A stretch of 15,417 nucleotides of DNA from Alphaproteobacteria bacterium. GTDB lineage: Bacteria > Pseudomonadota > Alphaproteobacteria > Bin95. Below the pieces are notes generated by a model. It was not told the DNA's origin. It saw only the letters and a program-made list of their open reading frames with translations, and ran no database searches. The stretch is from contig JAJECF010000111.1 of NCBI GenBank assembly GCA_022822125.1, positions 1 through 15,417 of the forward strand, read 5' to 3'. The translations under genes and the position numbers were made by a program. Positions 7,851 to 15,107 of this stretch are shown piece after piece (position 1 is the first letter of the stretch; every line of letters starts with the position of its first letter).

Positions 7851-9044
7851 ATGAGAAAACTATTGACGATCGCCGCAGCCCTGGGCGTTGCGATGTCGGT
7901 CGGCACCGTCGCCGACGCCGCCGACCGGACGGTCAAGATCGCCGGTTTCGGCGCGATGTCGGGTGTCGTCCGCTCTTTCGGCATCAACACGGAAGCCGTA
8001 TTGCGCGCCGCCGCCAAGGCGATCAACGACGCGGGCGGGGTCAAGCTCGCCGACGGTTCGATGGCTCCCATCGAAGTCTCGTTCGACGACGACCGCTGCA
8101 ATGCCGAGGAAGGCATTTCGGTCGTGCGCCGGCTCGCTTCCGGCGATGCCGTGGTGGGCGTCGGGCCGACCTGCTCGAATGTCGCCGAGCCGCTTTTCGG
8201 CATTCTCCAGGCCAAGGCGGGCGACGAGGGCGACAGCGGCCTGCAATTCCCGATCTTCACCGATACCGCGATCAAAGGCGGGCTGGCCAAGATTTCGGAA
8301 TGGGCGTTCCGCAATGTGCCCAACGAGAGCCAGATGTACAAGAGCCTGTTCGAATGGCTGGCCACGCAGCATCCGGACGCCAAGTCCGTCTATGGCGGCG
8401 TCGAGGAGGATTTCGCCCATTCGCGCTTCACCTGGTACAAGGTGATGAAGACGCGCTCGGCCGACGCCGGCTACGAGGTCAAGGGCGAGTCGAAATGGCT
8501 GTTGAACGACACCAACTTCACCACGCAGGTGCGTGAGATGAAGCGGGCGGGCGCCGACATCATCGCCATTTCGGCCCATCCCTTCACCACCTGCGGCGTG
8601 CTGAAGGAAATGGCCCGCCAGCGCGTGAAATACAAAGTGCTGGTCGGCCTGACTTCCTCCTCCTCGCTCGAGACCCTGAACGGCTGCGCCAAGCAGGCCG
8701 AAGGCATCATCATCCCGACCTCCTTCGCGCCGGTTAATCCCGATGCGGTCGCGGCCGCCGACGCCGCCGCGGCGCTGGGCGGCTCCGCCGACCTGCATTC
8801 CGCCGCCGCCTGGGAGATCATGATGATCCTCAAGGACGTCATCGAGGCCGCCGGCATCCAGGCGACCGCCGACTCGGTCGCGGCCGACCGCCAGGCGATC
8901 CGGGACGGCCTGGCCTCGCTCAAGACGACCAAGGGGCTGCTCGGAGAAATCCAGCGGACCGACGAGGGCGAAGCGGTCAAGCCCTATGTCTATGTCCATG
9001 CCGCCGACGGCAACTGGGCCGTGCTGCACGACCCGAACACCTGA
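7851..9044 (+). CDS. LivK-like ABC substrate-binding protein (type I periplasmic binding fold, Peripla_BP_6)
   Basis: This 397-residue exported protein captures the ligand for the LivHMGF transporter downstream. The start is the ATG at 7851, preceded by GGGAGGT (7838-7844, 6 nt away); an open frame upstream from 7743 has no support. Residues 1-23 form a signal peptide (MRKLLTIAAALGVAMSV, cleavage after VADA). The mature protein begins RTVKIAGFGAMSGVVRSFG, the first strand of the type I fold, and EVSFDDDRCNAEEGISVVRRL (75-95) is the usual hinge-side helix region. VVGVGPTCSN (101-110) and GADIIAISAH (234-243) are the two domain strands. An insertion rich in Asp/Glu/Gly at 121-131 is unusual. 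Relatives bind branched-chain amino acids, urea, short amides or aromatics; the ligand is not deducible. The distance to livH is 62 bp and contains a hairpin. Confidence 0.9.
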   Translation: MRKLLTIAAALGVAMSVGTVADAADRTVKIAGFGAMSGVVRSFGINTEAVLRAAAKAINDAGGVKLADGSMAPIEVSFDDDRCNAEEGISVVRRLASGDAVVGVGPTCSNVAEPLFGILQAKAGDEGDSGLQFPIFTDTAIKGGLAKISEWAFRNVPNESQMYKSLFEWLATQHPDAKSVYGGVEEDFAHSRFTWYKVMKTRSADAGYEVKGESKWLLNDTNFTTQVREMKRAGADIIAISAHPFTTCGVLKEMARQRVKYKVLVGLTSSSSLETLNGCAKQAEGIIIPTSFAPVNPDAVAAADAAAALGGSADLHSAAAWEIMMILKDVIEAAGIQATADSVAADRQAIRDGLASLKTTKGLLGEIQRTDEGEAVKPYVYVHAADGNWAVLHDPNT

Positions 9045-9054
9045 GCACCGGGTA

Positions 9055-9080
9055 GCGGGCCGCCTCCCCGGGCGGCCCGC
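9055..9080 (+). other. GC-rich intercistronic hairpin between binding protein and LivH genes
   Basis: GCGGGCCGCC (9055-9064) and GGCGGCCCGC (9071-9080) form a perfect 10-bp stem around a TCCCCG loop. There is no T-run, so it is not a normal intrinsic terminator. Hairpins in this position commonly protect the upstream mRNA from 3' exonucleases or cause partial termination, so that the binding protein is made in excess over the membrane subunits. That role is inferred from position. Confidence 0.7.
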
Positions 9081-9106
9081 GCGCCTGACGCCGAAAGGCG
9101 GTCCCC

Positions 9107-10003
9107 ATGTCGGACTTCTGGTGGAGTGTGATCGACCCGGTCCAGTCGGTGCTGGACGGCATGATGTTCGGGTCGATCTACGCGCTGATCGGGATCGGCT
9201 TCACACTGATCTTCGGCGTGATGCACAAGATCAACCTGGCTTATGCCGCCGCCTCCATCGGCGGGGCCTATGCCAGTCTGGCCGCCTTCCAGCTTCTGTC
9301 CGCGCCGGCGCTCGTCGTGTTCCTGTGCGCCGCCGCCGCCTCCGGCGTCATCGGCTACATCGTCTATATCTGCTGCTTCCGCTTCATCCCCACGGAAAGG
9401 CCGCTCGCCACGCTGATGGCGTCGGTGGGCATGCTGATCCTCATCGACGAAGTTGTCGTACACGCCACGGCGGGCATGCCGGAGCCCTATCCGGCCATGT
9501 TCGACGACGTGATGATCGATCTGGAACCGTTCTGGGTGCGGGGCGACCTGCTCATGATCTTCGCGCTCAGCGTTATCGCCATGCTGACCCTGCTCTATGT
9601 CCTCTACCGGACCCGGCTCGGGATCGCGACGCGCGCGGTTGCCCAGCAGCCCTCGGCGGCGCAGCTATGCGGCATCAGCCAGCAGCGCACCAATGCGGCG
9701 ACCTTCGTTATCACAGGCGCGCTCGGCGGGCTGGCGGGCGCGATGGTGGGCGCCTCGGTCGGCATTCTTTCGCCGTTGCTCGCCCTGCCGCTTACCGTCA
9801 AGGGGCTCATCGTCACCGTCATCGGCGGGCTCGGCTCGATCCCCGGCGCCATCGTCGCCGGCATACTGGTGGGCGGGTTCGAAAACGTCTTCCAGTATTT
9901 CCGCGGCGTTACGGAGCGCGACATCTATGTGATGCTGCTGCTGTTCGTCTTCCTCACCTTCCGGCCGCAGGGACTGTTCGGCCGCATTTCCACCAGGGAC
10001 TGA
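9107..10003 (+). CDS. livH: LivH-type branched-chain amino acid ABC transporter permease (set 1)
   Basis: This 298-residue inner-membrane permease is one of the two channel subunits of a HAAT-family importer. The opening QSVLDGMMFGSIYALIGIGFTLIFGVMHKINLAYA is the near-invariant LivH first-helix region, here at about 11-45. About eight hydrophobic segments follow. RTRLGIATRAVAQQPSAAQLCGI (about 166-188) is the ATPase-contacting loop, and LTVKGLIVTVIGGLGSIPGAIVAGILVGGFE (226-256) is the conserved C-terminal block. It ends with LTFRPQGLFGR, as is usual. The start ATG has a GGCGG-type site a few bases upstream. LivM starts 6 bp after its stop. The two codons for Tyr and for Glu are used mixed here (TAT over TAC, GAA over GAG), unlike the second LivH in this window. 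Confidence 0.92.
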   Translation: MSDFWWSVIDPVQSVLDGMMFGSIYALIGIGFTLIFGVMHKINLAYAAASIGGAYASLAAFQLLSAPALVVFLCAAAASGVIGYIVYICCFRFIPTERPLATLMASVGMLILIDEVVVHATAGMPEPYPAMFDDVMIDLEPFWVRGDLLMIFALSVIAMLTLLYVLYRTRLGIATRAVAQQPSAAQLCGISQQRTNAATFVITGALGGLAGAMVGASVGILSPLLALPLTVKGLIVTVIGGLGSIPGAIVAGILVGGFENVFQYFRGVTERDIYVMLLLFVFLTFRPQGLFGRISTRD

Positions 10004-10009
10004 CGCGCC

Positions 10010-10909
10010 GTGGATTTTTATTTCGGTATGGCGCAGCTGATCGGCGTTCACACGCTTCTCGGCCTCTCAGCCTATGTCGTGCTGCTGACCGGCCAGGTCT
10101 CCATGGCGCAGGCGGGGTTCTTCGCCATCGGCGCCTATCTCGCCGCCATGCTGACCGTGCTCGCCGGCTGGCACATCGTCCCGGCCATGCTGCTCGCGGC
10201 CGTTGTTTCGGCCGTCGTCGCCACCATCGTCGGCTTCCCGGCGCTGCGCGTGAAGGGGCTGATGCTCGTGGTCGCCACGCTCGCTTTCGGCGAGGCGGTA
10301 CGCATTTTCTGGTTCAATTTCGACTACCAGATCGCCAAGGGCAATATCCAGGTCGGCCCGCTCGGCGGGGAAGGCTTCAAGCAGATCCGCTATTTTCCGG
10401 AGAACGGCTGGTCCACGGCGGATGTGGCGCTGTTCATCTGGGCCTGGGTCATCGCCGCGATGGTTGCGCTCTGGTGGATGGACAGAAGCCGCGCCGGCTC
10501 CGTGCTGCGCGCTGTGGGAGAAGACGAACTCGCCGCCCAGTCGGCCGGCATCAACCTGACCGCCGTCAAGGTGTCCGCCATGGGCATCGGCGGGTTCATC
10601 GCCGGGCTCGGCGGGGGCATCTACGCCCATTACACGACCCATATCGAACATCTCAATTTCGGCGTGGTGCTGGCCACCTTCGCCATCGCCTACCCGATCC
10701 TGGGCGGGCTTTCCTCCGTGATCGGGGTGCTCATCGCGGTGATCTTCATCCAGGGCTTCCTGGTGGAGGTGCTGCGCTTCATGGGCGACTGGCGGAACCT
10801 CCTGTTCGGGGCGCTCATCGTGCTGGCGATGAATGTGAGGCCCGACGGGCTGTTCGACGCCCGCGCCACGCGCACGCTGCGGCGGCTGCTCGGCGCCCGC
10901 GATGCTTGA
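10010..10909 (+). CDS. livM: LivM-type branched-chain amino acid ABC transporter permease (set 1)
   Basis: This is the 299-residue partner permease of LivH. The start taken is the GTG at 10010, 6 bp after the livH stop and with an AGGGA about 10 nt upstream; the in-frame ATG at 10028 is an alternative but lacks a good [32 protein letters not shown] (18-47) is the LivM family signature around helices 1-2. [23 protein letters not shown] (76-98) is the highly conserved central segment. The [45 protein letters not shown] region (about 163-207) contains the cytoplasmic coupling loop and the following helix. It ends with [11 protein letters not shown]. It overlaps livG by 8 bp through an ATGCTTGA junction. 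No lesion is visible. Confidence 0.92.
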   Translation: MDFYFGMAQLIGVHTLLGLSAYVVLLTGQVSMAQAGFFAIGAYLAAMLTVLAGWHIVPAMLLAAVVSAVVATIVGFPALRVKGLMLVVATLAFGEAVRIFWFNFDYQIAKGNIQVGPLGGEGFKQIRYFPENGWSTADVALFIWAWVIAAMVALWWMDRSRAGSVLRAVGEDELAAQSAGINLTAVKVSAMGIGGFIAGLGGGIYAHYTTHIEHLNFGVVLATFAIAYPILGGLSSVIGVLIAVIFIQGFLVEVLRFMGDWRNLLFGALIVLAMNVRPDGLFDARATRTLRRLLGARDA

Positions 10910-11648
10910 ACTCCGGGGCCTCTCCAAGCATTTCGGCGGCGTAAGGGCGGTCGACGACCTCAGCCTGACCGTTGGGCAGGGCGAAATCTTCGGCCTTATC
11001 GGCCCCAACGGCTCCGGCAAGAGCACCACCGTCAACCTGATCTGCGGTGTGTTCCCGGCGACATCGGGCGCTGTCCTCTTCGAAGGGCGGGACATCACCG
11101 ACGCCCCGTCGCACCGGGTCGTGGCCGCCGGCATCGGCCGCACCTTCCAGAACATCCGCCTCTTCGGCGACCTGACCGTCTGGCAGAACCTCTGGGTGGC
11201 GCAGAATTCGGTCGAGGAGCGGGATGCCGGCTGGTTCGCCCGCTGGCTCGGCGGCCAGCGGCGGGGCCGGGACTATGCCGGGGACCTGCTGAAATTCGCC
11301 AATCTCGGCGACCGTGCGGACGAACTGGCGCGCAATCTCGCCTTCGGCGAGCAGAGGCGGCTGGAGATGGCGCGGGCGCTTGCGGCGAGGCCGAAATTGC
11401 TGCTGCTCGACGAACCCGCCGCCGGCATGAACGCGGAGGAGATCGGCCAGCTCGCCGGGCGTATCCGGGCGCTGCGCGACCACGGCATGACGATCCTGCT
11501 CGTCGAGCATGTCATGGAGCTCGTCATGGGCGTGACGGACCGGATCGCCGTGCTCAATTTCGGGCAGAAGATCGCCGAGGGCGCGCCGGCTGAAATCCGG
11601 AGCGATCCGGCGGTGCGCACGGCCTATCTGGGAACGGCCGATGCTTGA
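10902..11648 (+). CDS. livG: LivG-type ABC transporter ATP-binding protein (set 1)
   Basis: This 248-residue ATPase is one half of the LivG/LivF heterodimer that drives import. Motifs are intact: Walker [10 protein letters not shown] (34-42), Q-loop TFQNIRLF (81-88), the LivG-style signature [10 protein letters not shown] (146-155), Walker [13 protein letters not shown] (166-177) and the H-loop histidine in [10 protein letters not shown] (about 203). DEPAAGMN and the [18 protein letters not shown] segment are diagnostic of LivG rather than LivF. It begins inside the last codons of livM (8-bp ATGCTTGA overlap) and ends by overlapping livF in the same manner, so translation is probably coupled through the set. 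It serves as a useful intact reference for the altered LivG of set 2. Confidence 0.94.
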   Translation: MLELRGLSKHFGGVRAVDDLSLTVGQGEIFGLIGPNGSGKSTTVNLICGVFPATSGAVLFEGRDITDAPSHRVVAAGIGRTFQNIRLFGDLTVWQNLWVAQNSVEERDAGWFARWLGGQRRGRDYAGDLLKFANLGDRADELARNLAFGEQRRLEMARALAARPKLLLLDEPAAGMNAEEIGQLAGRIRALRDHGMTILLVEHVMELVMGVTDRIAVLNFGQKIAEGAPAEIRSDPAVRTAYLGTADA

Positions 11649-12360
11649 GGTCCAGGGGCTCGTCACCAATTACGGGATGATCGAGGCGCTGAAGGGCGTG
11701 GACATCTCGGCGGCCGAGGGCCGGATCACCTGCGTCCTCGGCCCGAACGGGGCGGGCAAGACGACGCTGTTGATGACGATTGCCGGCCTGCTGCGGCCGA
11801 GGCGCGGCAGCGTCACCTTCGAAGGCCGCGACATCACCGGCGCCTCCTCCACGGCGGTCGTCAGGCAGGGTCTCGCGCTTGTGCCGGAGAACCGGCTTGT
11901 CTTCCCGGACATGACCGTGCGCGAAAACCTGGTCGCCGGCGCCTATACCCGCCTCGGCAGCGAGCGCGCCGAGGCGATGGCCGATTTGGAGCGGATGCTG
12001 GAACGCTTCCCGGGTCTGAAGGCCAGGGTCAATGCCGACGCCGGCACGCTCTCCGGAGGCGAGCAGCAGATGCTGGCGATCGCGCGCGCGCTCATGACCC
12101 GGCCGCGCTGCCTGCTGATGGACGAACCCTCGCTCGGCCTAGCGCCCCTGATCGTCGCCGAAGTGTTCGATCTCATCCGCGAGCTCAACGAAGACGGCGC
12201 CACCATCCTGCTGGTCGAGCAGAACGCCCGCATGGCGCTCGAGGTGGCCCACAGGTTCTATCTCATCGAAGGCGGCGAGATCACCTTCTCGGGCTCGCCC
12301 GGGGAGCTCGAAGAGGACGAGGTCATCCGCCGGGCCTACCTCGGAGCAACGAAGGAGTAG
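11641..12360 (+). CDS. livF: LivF-type ABC transporter ATP-binding protein (set 1)
   Basis: This is the 239-residue second ATPase of the importer. Visible motifs are YGMIEALKGVD (11-21) at the A-loop region, Walker A GPNGAGKTT (34-42), the family's LVPENRLVFPDMTVRENL block (80-97), signature LSGGEQQ (137-143) and Walker B LLMDEPSLGLAP (158-169). The H-loop position reads LVEQN rather than a histidine, which is normal for LivF. It ends with VIRRAYLGATKE, typical of the family. It overlaps livG by 8 bp. It is the last gene of the first set; a REPIN-like element begins 31 bp after its stop, and I see no T-tract terminator after it. Confidence 0.94.
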   Translation: MLEVQGLVTNYGMIEALKGVDISAAEGRITCVLGPNGAGKTTLLMTIAGLLRPRRGSVTFEGRDITGASSTAVVRQGLALVPENRLVFPDMTVRENLVAGAYTRLGSERAEAMADLERMLERFPGLKARVNADAGTLSGGEQQMLAIARALMTRPRCLLMDEPSLGLAPLIVAEVFDLIRELNEDGATILLVEQNARMALEVAHRFYLIEGGEITFSGSPGELEEDEVIRRAYLGATKE

Positions 12361-12391
12361 TCGTTTGTCGGGGCGTGGAGGTTCGTGTTTC

Positions 12392-12486
12392 GTAGGTCGG
12401 ATTGGCGCAGCGTAATCCGACATCCCGTCCGTGGGATGCGTTTCCGGACCGATAACGTCGGATTACGCTGCGCTGATCCGACCTAC
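12392..12486. repeat. REPIN-like element: two inverted GTAG-headed REP palindromes
   Basis: Two 30-bp arms, 12392-12421 and 12457-12486, are inverted copies of each other with only two mismatches. Each arm starts (reading inwards) with the tetranucleotide GTAG followed directly by a REP palindrome. In the left arm GTCGGATT and AATCCGAC flank a CGC-A-GCG core. The 35-bp spacer has its own small stem (CATCCC/GGGATG). A GTAG head plus palindrome, doubled in inverted orientation, is the known layout of REPINs mobilised by RAYT transposases (TnpA_REP, Y1 family). No RAYT gene is in the window. A weaker third inverted pair (AATCCG 12491-12496, CGGATT 12506-12511) lies beside it. The element fills most of the space between the two liv sets. 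Confidence 0.8.
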
Positions 12487-12539
12487 AGCCAATCCGGCCT
12501 GCGGACGGATTACCGTCGGGTCGACGCGAAACGGTCCTC

Positions 12540-12544
12540 GGAGG
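12540..12544 (+). promoter_or_regulatory. Ribosome binding site fixing the GTG start of the second LivH
   Basis: GGAGG lies 6 nt before the GTG at 12551. An open frame extends upstream into the REPIN (from 12431), but the LivH family homology begins at VIDFVQNTVDG immediately after this site, so 12551 is preferred. Confidence 0.8.
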
Positions 12545-12550
12545 CGCGCC

Positions 12551-13450
12551 GTGATCGATTTCGTCCAGAACACCGTCGACGGCGTCATGTTCGGCTCGTC
12601 CTACGCGCTGCTGGCGATCGGCTTCACCATCGTCTTCGGCGTGATGCGCCGGCTCAACCTCGCATTCGGCGCCACCATCATGCTCGGCGCCTACGCCGGC
12701 ACGTGGCTGCACGTGCACTACCAGGTCAACGTGCTGGTCGTCGCCCTGACGACGCTGGCGTGCACCGTCCTCGCCGGCATCTACGTCGAGCGCCTGTGCT
12801 TCCGCGCCGTGCGCCGCGACGCCGCGCTCGCTTCCATGGTGTCGAGCTTCGTGATCTGGATGCAGTTGGAGGAGGTCGCGGTTCACCTCCTGCCCGAGCG
12901 CACCTATGCCTTCCCGTCCCTGTTCGTCGCCGGCTCCTTCGAGCTCGGTCCGTTCCTGTTCCGCGCGGAGCAGATCACGATGCTGGTGCTGGCCGCGGTC
13001 ATGGTCGGCGCCCTGCACCTGCTGCTGCACCGCACCCGGTACGGCCTCGCGCTCCGCGCGCTCTCGGAGAGCCCCCGGGCCGCCGCCTACATGGGCATCG
13101 ACACCGCGTGGGTCATGCTGTGCGCCTTCGCGCTGGTGTCCCTGGTCGGCGGGGTCGCCGGCTACGCCATCCTCGCCACCGACGAGCAGATCACCCCCTA
13201 CTTCGGTCTGTGGGCCACCTTCAAGGGCCTTATCGCGATGATGCTGGGCGGGATGGGATCCCTGCCGGGGGCGATCCTGGGCGGCCTCGTGCTCGGGGTG
13301 GTCGAGGCCCATGCCCAGTGGTACCTGGGCAACGAGTACAAGGACCTGAGCGCCTACGTGCTGCTGTTCGCGATGCTGGTGCTGCGCCCCGGCGGCTTCC
13401 TGGGCCAGCGAATCCTCGGCCGCGACGAGCTCGCCTTCCGGCGGGTGTGA
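12551..13450 (+). CDS. livH: LivH-type ABC transporter permease (set 2)
   Basis: This 299-residue permease is a distant paralogue of the LivH encoded at 9107-10003. The start is a GTG with a GGAGG 6 nt upstream. DFVQNTVDGVMFGSSYALLAIGFTIVFGVMRRLNLAFG (3-40) is the LivH opening block. RTRYGLALRALSESPRAAAYMGID (about 161-184) is the coupling loop, and FKGLIAMMLGGMGSLPGAILGGLVLGVVE (224-252) the C-terminal conserved block. It ends with LRPGGFLGQRILG and so on. Codon choice differs sharply from set 1: by hand count 11 of 12 Tyr codons are TAC and all 11 Glu codons are GAG, against 3 of 10 TAC and 2 of 6 GAG in the first LivH. No binding-protein gene precedes it. It is followed 3 bp later by livM. 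Confidence 0.9.
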   Translation: MIDFVQNTVDGVMFGSSYALLAIGFTIVFGVMRRLNLAFGATIMLGAYAGTWLHVHYQVNVLVVALTTLACTVLAGIYVERLCFRAVRRDAALASMVSSFVIWMQLEEVAVHLLPERTYAFPSLFVAGSFELGPFLFRAEQITMLVLAAVMVGALHLLLHRTRYGLALRALSESPRAAAYMGIDTAWVMLCAFALVSLVGGVAGYAILATDEQITPYFGLWATFKGLIAMMLGGMGSLPGAILGGLVLGVVEAHAQWYLGNEYKDLSAYVLLFAMLVLRPGGFLGQRILGRDELAFRRV

Positions 13451-13453
13451 GCG

Positions 13454-14371
13454 ATGGACGACTACGTCGTCACGGTGCTGTCGAACATCGGGATGATCTC
13501 GTTCATCGCGCTCTCGGCCTGGCTGCTGCTGATCACCGGCGAGATCTCGTTCGGCCAGCAGGCCTACTTCGGCCTGAGCGCCTACGCGGCCGGTGCCGCC
13601 ACCGCGATGCTCGGGCTACCGATCTGGGCCGGCATCCTCATCGGCGCGGGCACCGCGGGACTCATGGCGATGGCGGTGGGGGCCCTGACCCTGCGCCTCA
13701 GCGGCCTGTACTTCTCGATTGCGACCCTGGCCTTCGCGGAGATGGTGCGCCTCACACTGCTGACCGTCGAGGTGCAGGTCGAGGTCGACGGCGAGATGGT
13801 GGGCCCGGACGGCGCCAACGGATTCCACGACATCCGGTGGATGTTCGAGCGCGACATCAGCCTGACCGAGTTCATGCTGATCATCTACTGCCTGCTGGCG
13901 CTGGTGCTGATTGTCCTCGCCCTGGTCGAACACTCCCGCCTGGGCTCGGTGTTCCGGATGCTCGGTTCCGACGACCTGCTGGCCGAGATGCAGGGCATCA
14001 ACACCGTGCGATACCGCATCCTGGCCGCGGGCATGGCCGGGGGGATCGCCGGCATCAGGGGGTCGCTGTACGCCCACTTCACCACCTACGTGGAGCCGCA
14101 GTTCTTCAACGTGATGCTGGGTGTACATGCCCTCGCCTATGGCCTGATCGGCGGTCTCGGCACCGCCTTCGGGCCGCTCATCGGGGTCGCCATCGACGTC
14201 GGTTTTCTCGAGGCGGTCCGGTTCATCCAGGGCTACCGGATGATCGTGTTCGGGGGACTGGTGGCGATGCTGCTGATCTTCATGCCCCGGGGAATTCTCG
14301 ACGAGGACCGGGTGCATCGACTGAAGGGATGGTTCTCGAGACGACGCCATGCTGGCACTCGAGGGAATTGA
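13454..14371 (+). CDS. livM: LivM-type ABC transporter permease (set 2)
   Basis: This 305-residue permease partners the LivH just upstream. ALSAWLLLITGEISFGQQAYFGLSAYAAG (19-47) is the LivM signature. LTLRLSGLYFSIATLAFAEMVRL (about 77-99) is the central conserved segment. SRLGSVFRMLGSDDLLAEMQGINTVRYRILAAGMAGGIAGIRGSLYAH (about 160-207) contains the coupling loop. Helices are intact and the C-terminus reads LIFMPRGIL followed by a basic tail. The Tyr and Glu codons follow the set-2 pattern (9 of 10 TAC, 11 of 12 GAG by hand count). The last 23 bp overlap the start of livG in another frame. The start ATG follows the livH stop by 3 bp with no clear SD, suggesting coupled translation. Confidence 0.9.
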   Translation: MDDYVVTVLSNIGMISFIALSAWLLLITGEISFGQQAYFGLSAYAAGAATAMLGLPIWAGILIGAGTAGLMAMAVGALTLRLSGLYFSIATLAFAEMVRLTLLTVEVQVEVDGEMVGPDGANGFHDIRWMFERDISLTEFMLIIYCLLALVLIVLALVEHSRLGSVFRMLGSDDLLAEMQGINTVRYRILAAGMAGGIAGIRGSLYAHFTTYVEPQFFNVMLGVHALAYGLIGGLGTAFGPLIGVAIDVGFLEAVRFIQGYRMIVFGGLVAMLLIFMPRGILDEDRVHRLKGWFSRRRHAGTRGN

Positions 14372-15107
14372 GAAACGCTTCGGGGCCCTGGCCGCGCTCA
14401 CGGGCATCGACCTTGAGGTGGCGGCCGGAGAGGTCCTCGGCATCGTCGGGCCGAACGGTTCGGGCAAGACCACGCTGCTGAATACCGTGACCGGGGTGTA
14501 TGCGCCGAGTTCCGGGCGCATCCTCTTCCAGGGCACGGACATCACCGGGTGGAAGGGTCACCGGATCGCCCGGCTCGGGATTGCGCGGACCTTCCAGAAC
14601 ATCCGGCTGTTTCCGTCCATGACGGTCTTTCACAATGTGTGGAGTGCGCAACACCGCCTGGTTGGCGGTGGACTGCACGGGCTGCTCCGCAGCCTGCCGA
14701 CGGCCGGCAACGCCGATACGAGGAAAGTGGAGGCGGCGCTGGACCAGGTGGGACTGCTCCAGGATCGGGAGGTCCTGGCCAGACACCTGCCTCTCCCGGC
14801 CCGCCGCCGCCTCGAGATCGCCCGCGCGCTGGTCGTCGACGCCAGGCTGGTGTTGCTGGACGAACCATCGGGAGGCATGACTCCGGCCGAAACGGCGGAC
14901 ATTGCAGGGCTCATCCGGGAGATCGTCGCGCCGGGCCGCACCTGCGTGGTGATCGAGCACAAGATGGCGCTGATTGCCGACGCTTGCACCCGCCTTTGCG
15001 TGCTCGACTTCGGTCGCAAGATCGCTGAAGAACCCCCGGGCGACGTGCTTGCCGATGCCGGTGTCCGGGAGATCTACCTGGGGACGGATGATGACCCCGA
15101 TGCTTGA
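14349..15107 (+). CDS. livG: LivG-type ABC ATP-binding protein with degenerate signature motif (set 2)
   Basis: This 252-residue protein aligns along its whole length with the LivG at 10902-11648. Walker A GPNGSGKTT (34-42), Q-loop TFQNIRLF (81-88), Walker B LVLLDEPSGGM (167-177) and the H-loop histidine in VIEHKMALI (about 204) are intact. The ABC signature is not: where set 1 reads [10 protein letters not shown], this reads LPLPARRRLE (147-156), so the glycine and the Glu-Gln pair are replaced by Pro, Ala and Arg. The reading frame is continuous on both sides, so this is substitution rather than a local frameshift. Loss of the signature glycine normally harms ATP hydrolysis, but heterodimeric ABC ATPases can tolerate one degenerate site. 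It overlaps livM by 23 bp and livF by 8 bp (ATGCTTGA). Confidence 0.88.
   Translation: MLALEGIEKRFGALAALTGIDLEVAAGEVLGIVGPNGSGKTTLLNTVTGVYAPSSGRILFQGTDITGWKGHRIARLGIARTFQNIRLFPSMTVFHNVWSAQHRLVGGGLHGLLRSLPTAGNADTRKVEAALDQVGLLQDREVLARHLPLPARRRLEIARALVVDARLVLLDEPSGGMTPAETADIAGLIREIVAPGRTCVVIEHKMALIADACTRLCVLDFGRKIAEEPPGDVLADAGVREIYLGTDDDPDA

Noticed and set aside
12488..12515. Intrinsic terminator after the first liv set (AATCCG/CGGATT stem)
   Set aside because: The 6-bp stem is weak with a 9-nt loop and no following T-tract; it is better seen as a decayed REP-like unit.
12431..12550. Upstream extension of the set-2 LivH frame into the REPIN
   Set aside because: It translates the repeat rather than conserved protein, and a clear GGAGG with GTG at 12551 coincides with the start of family homology.
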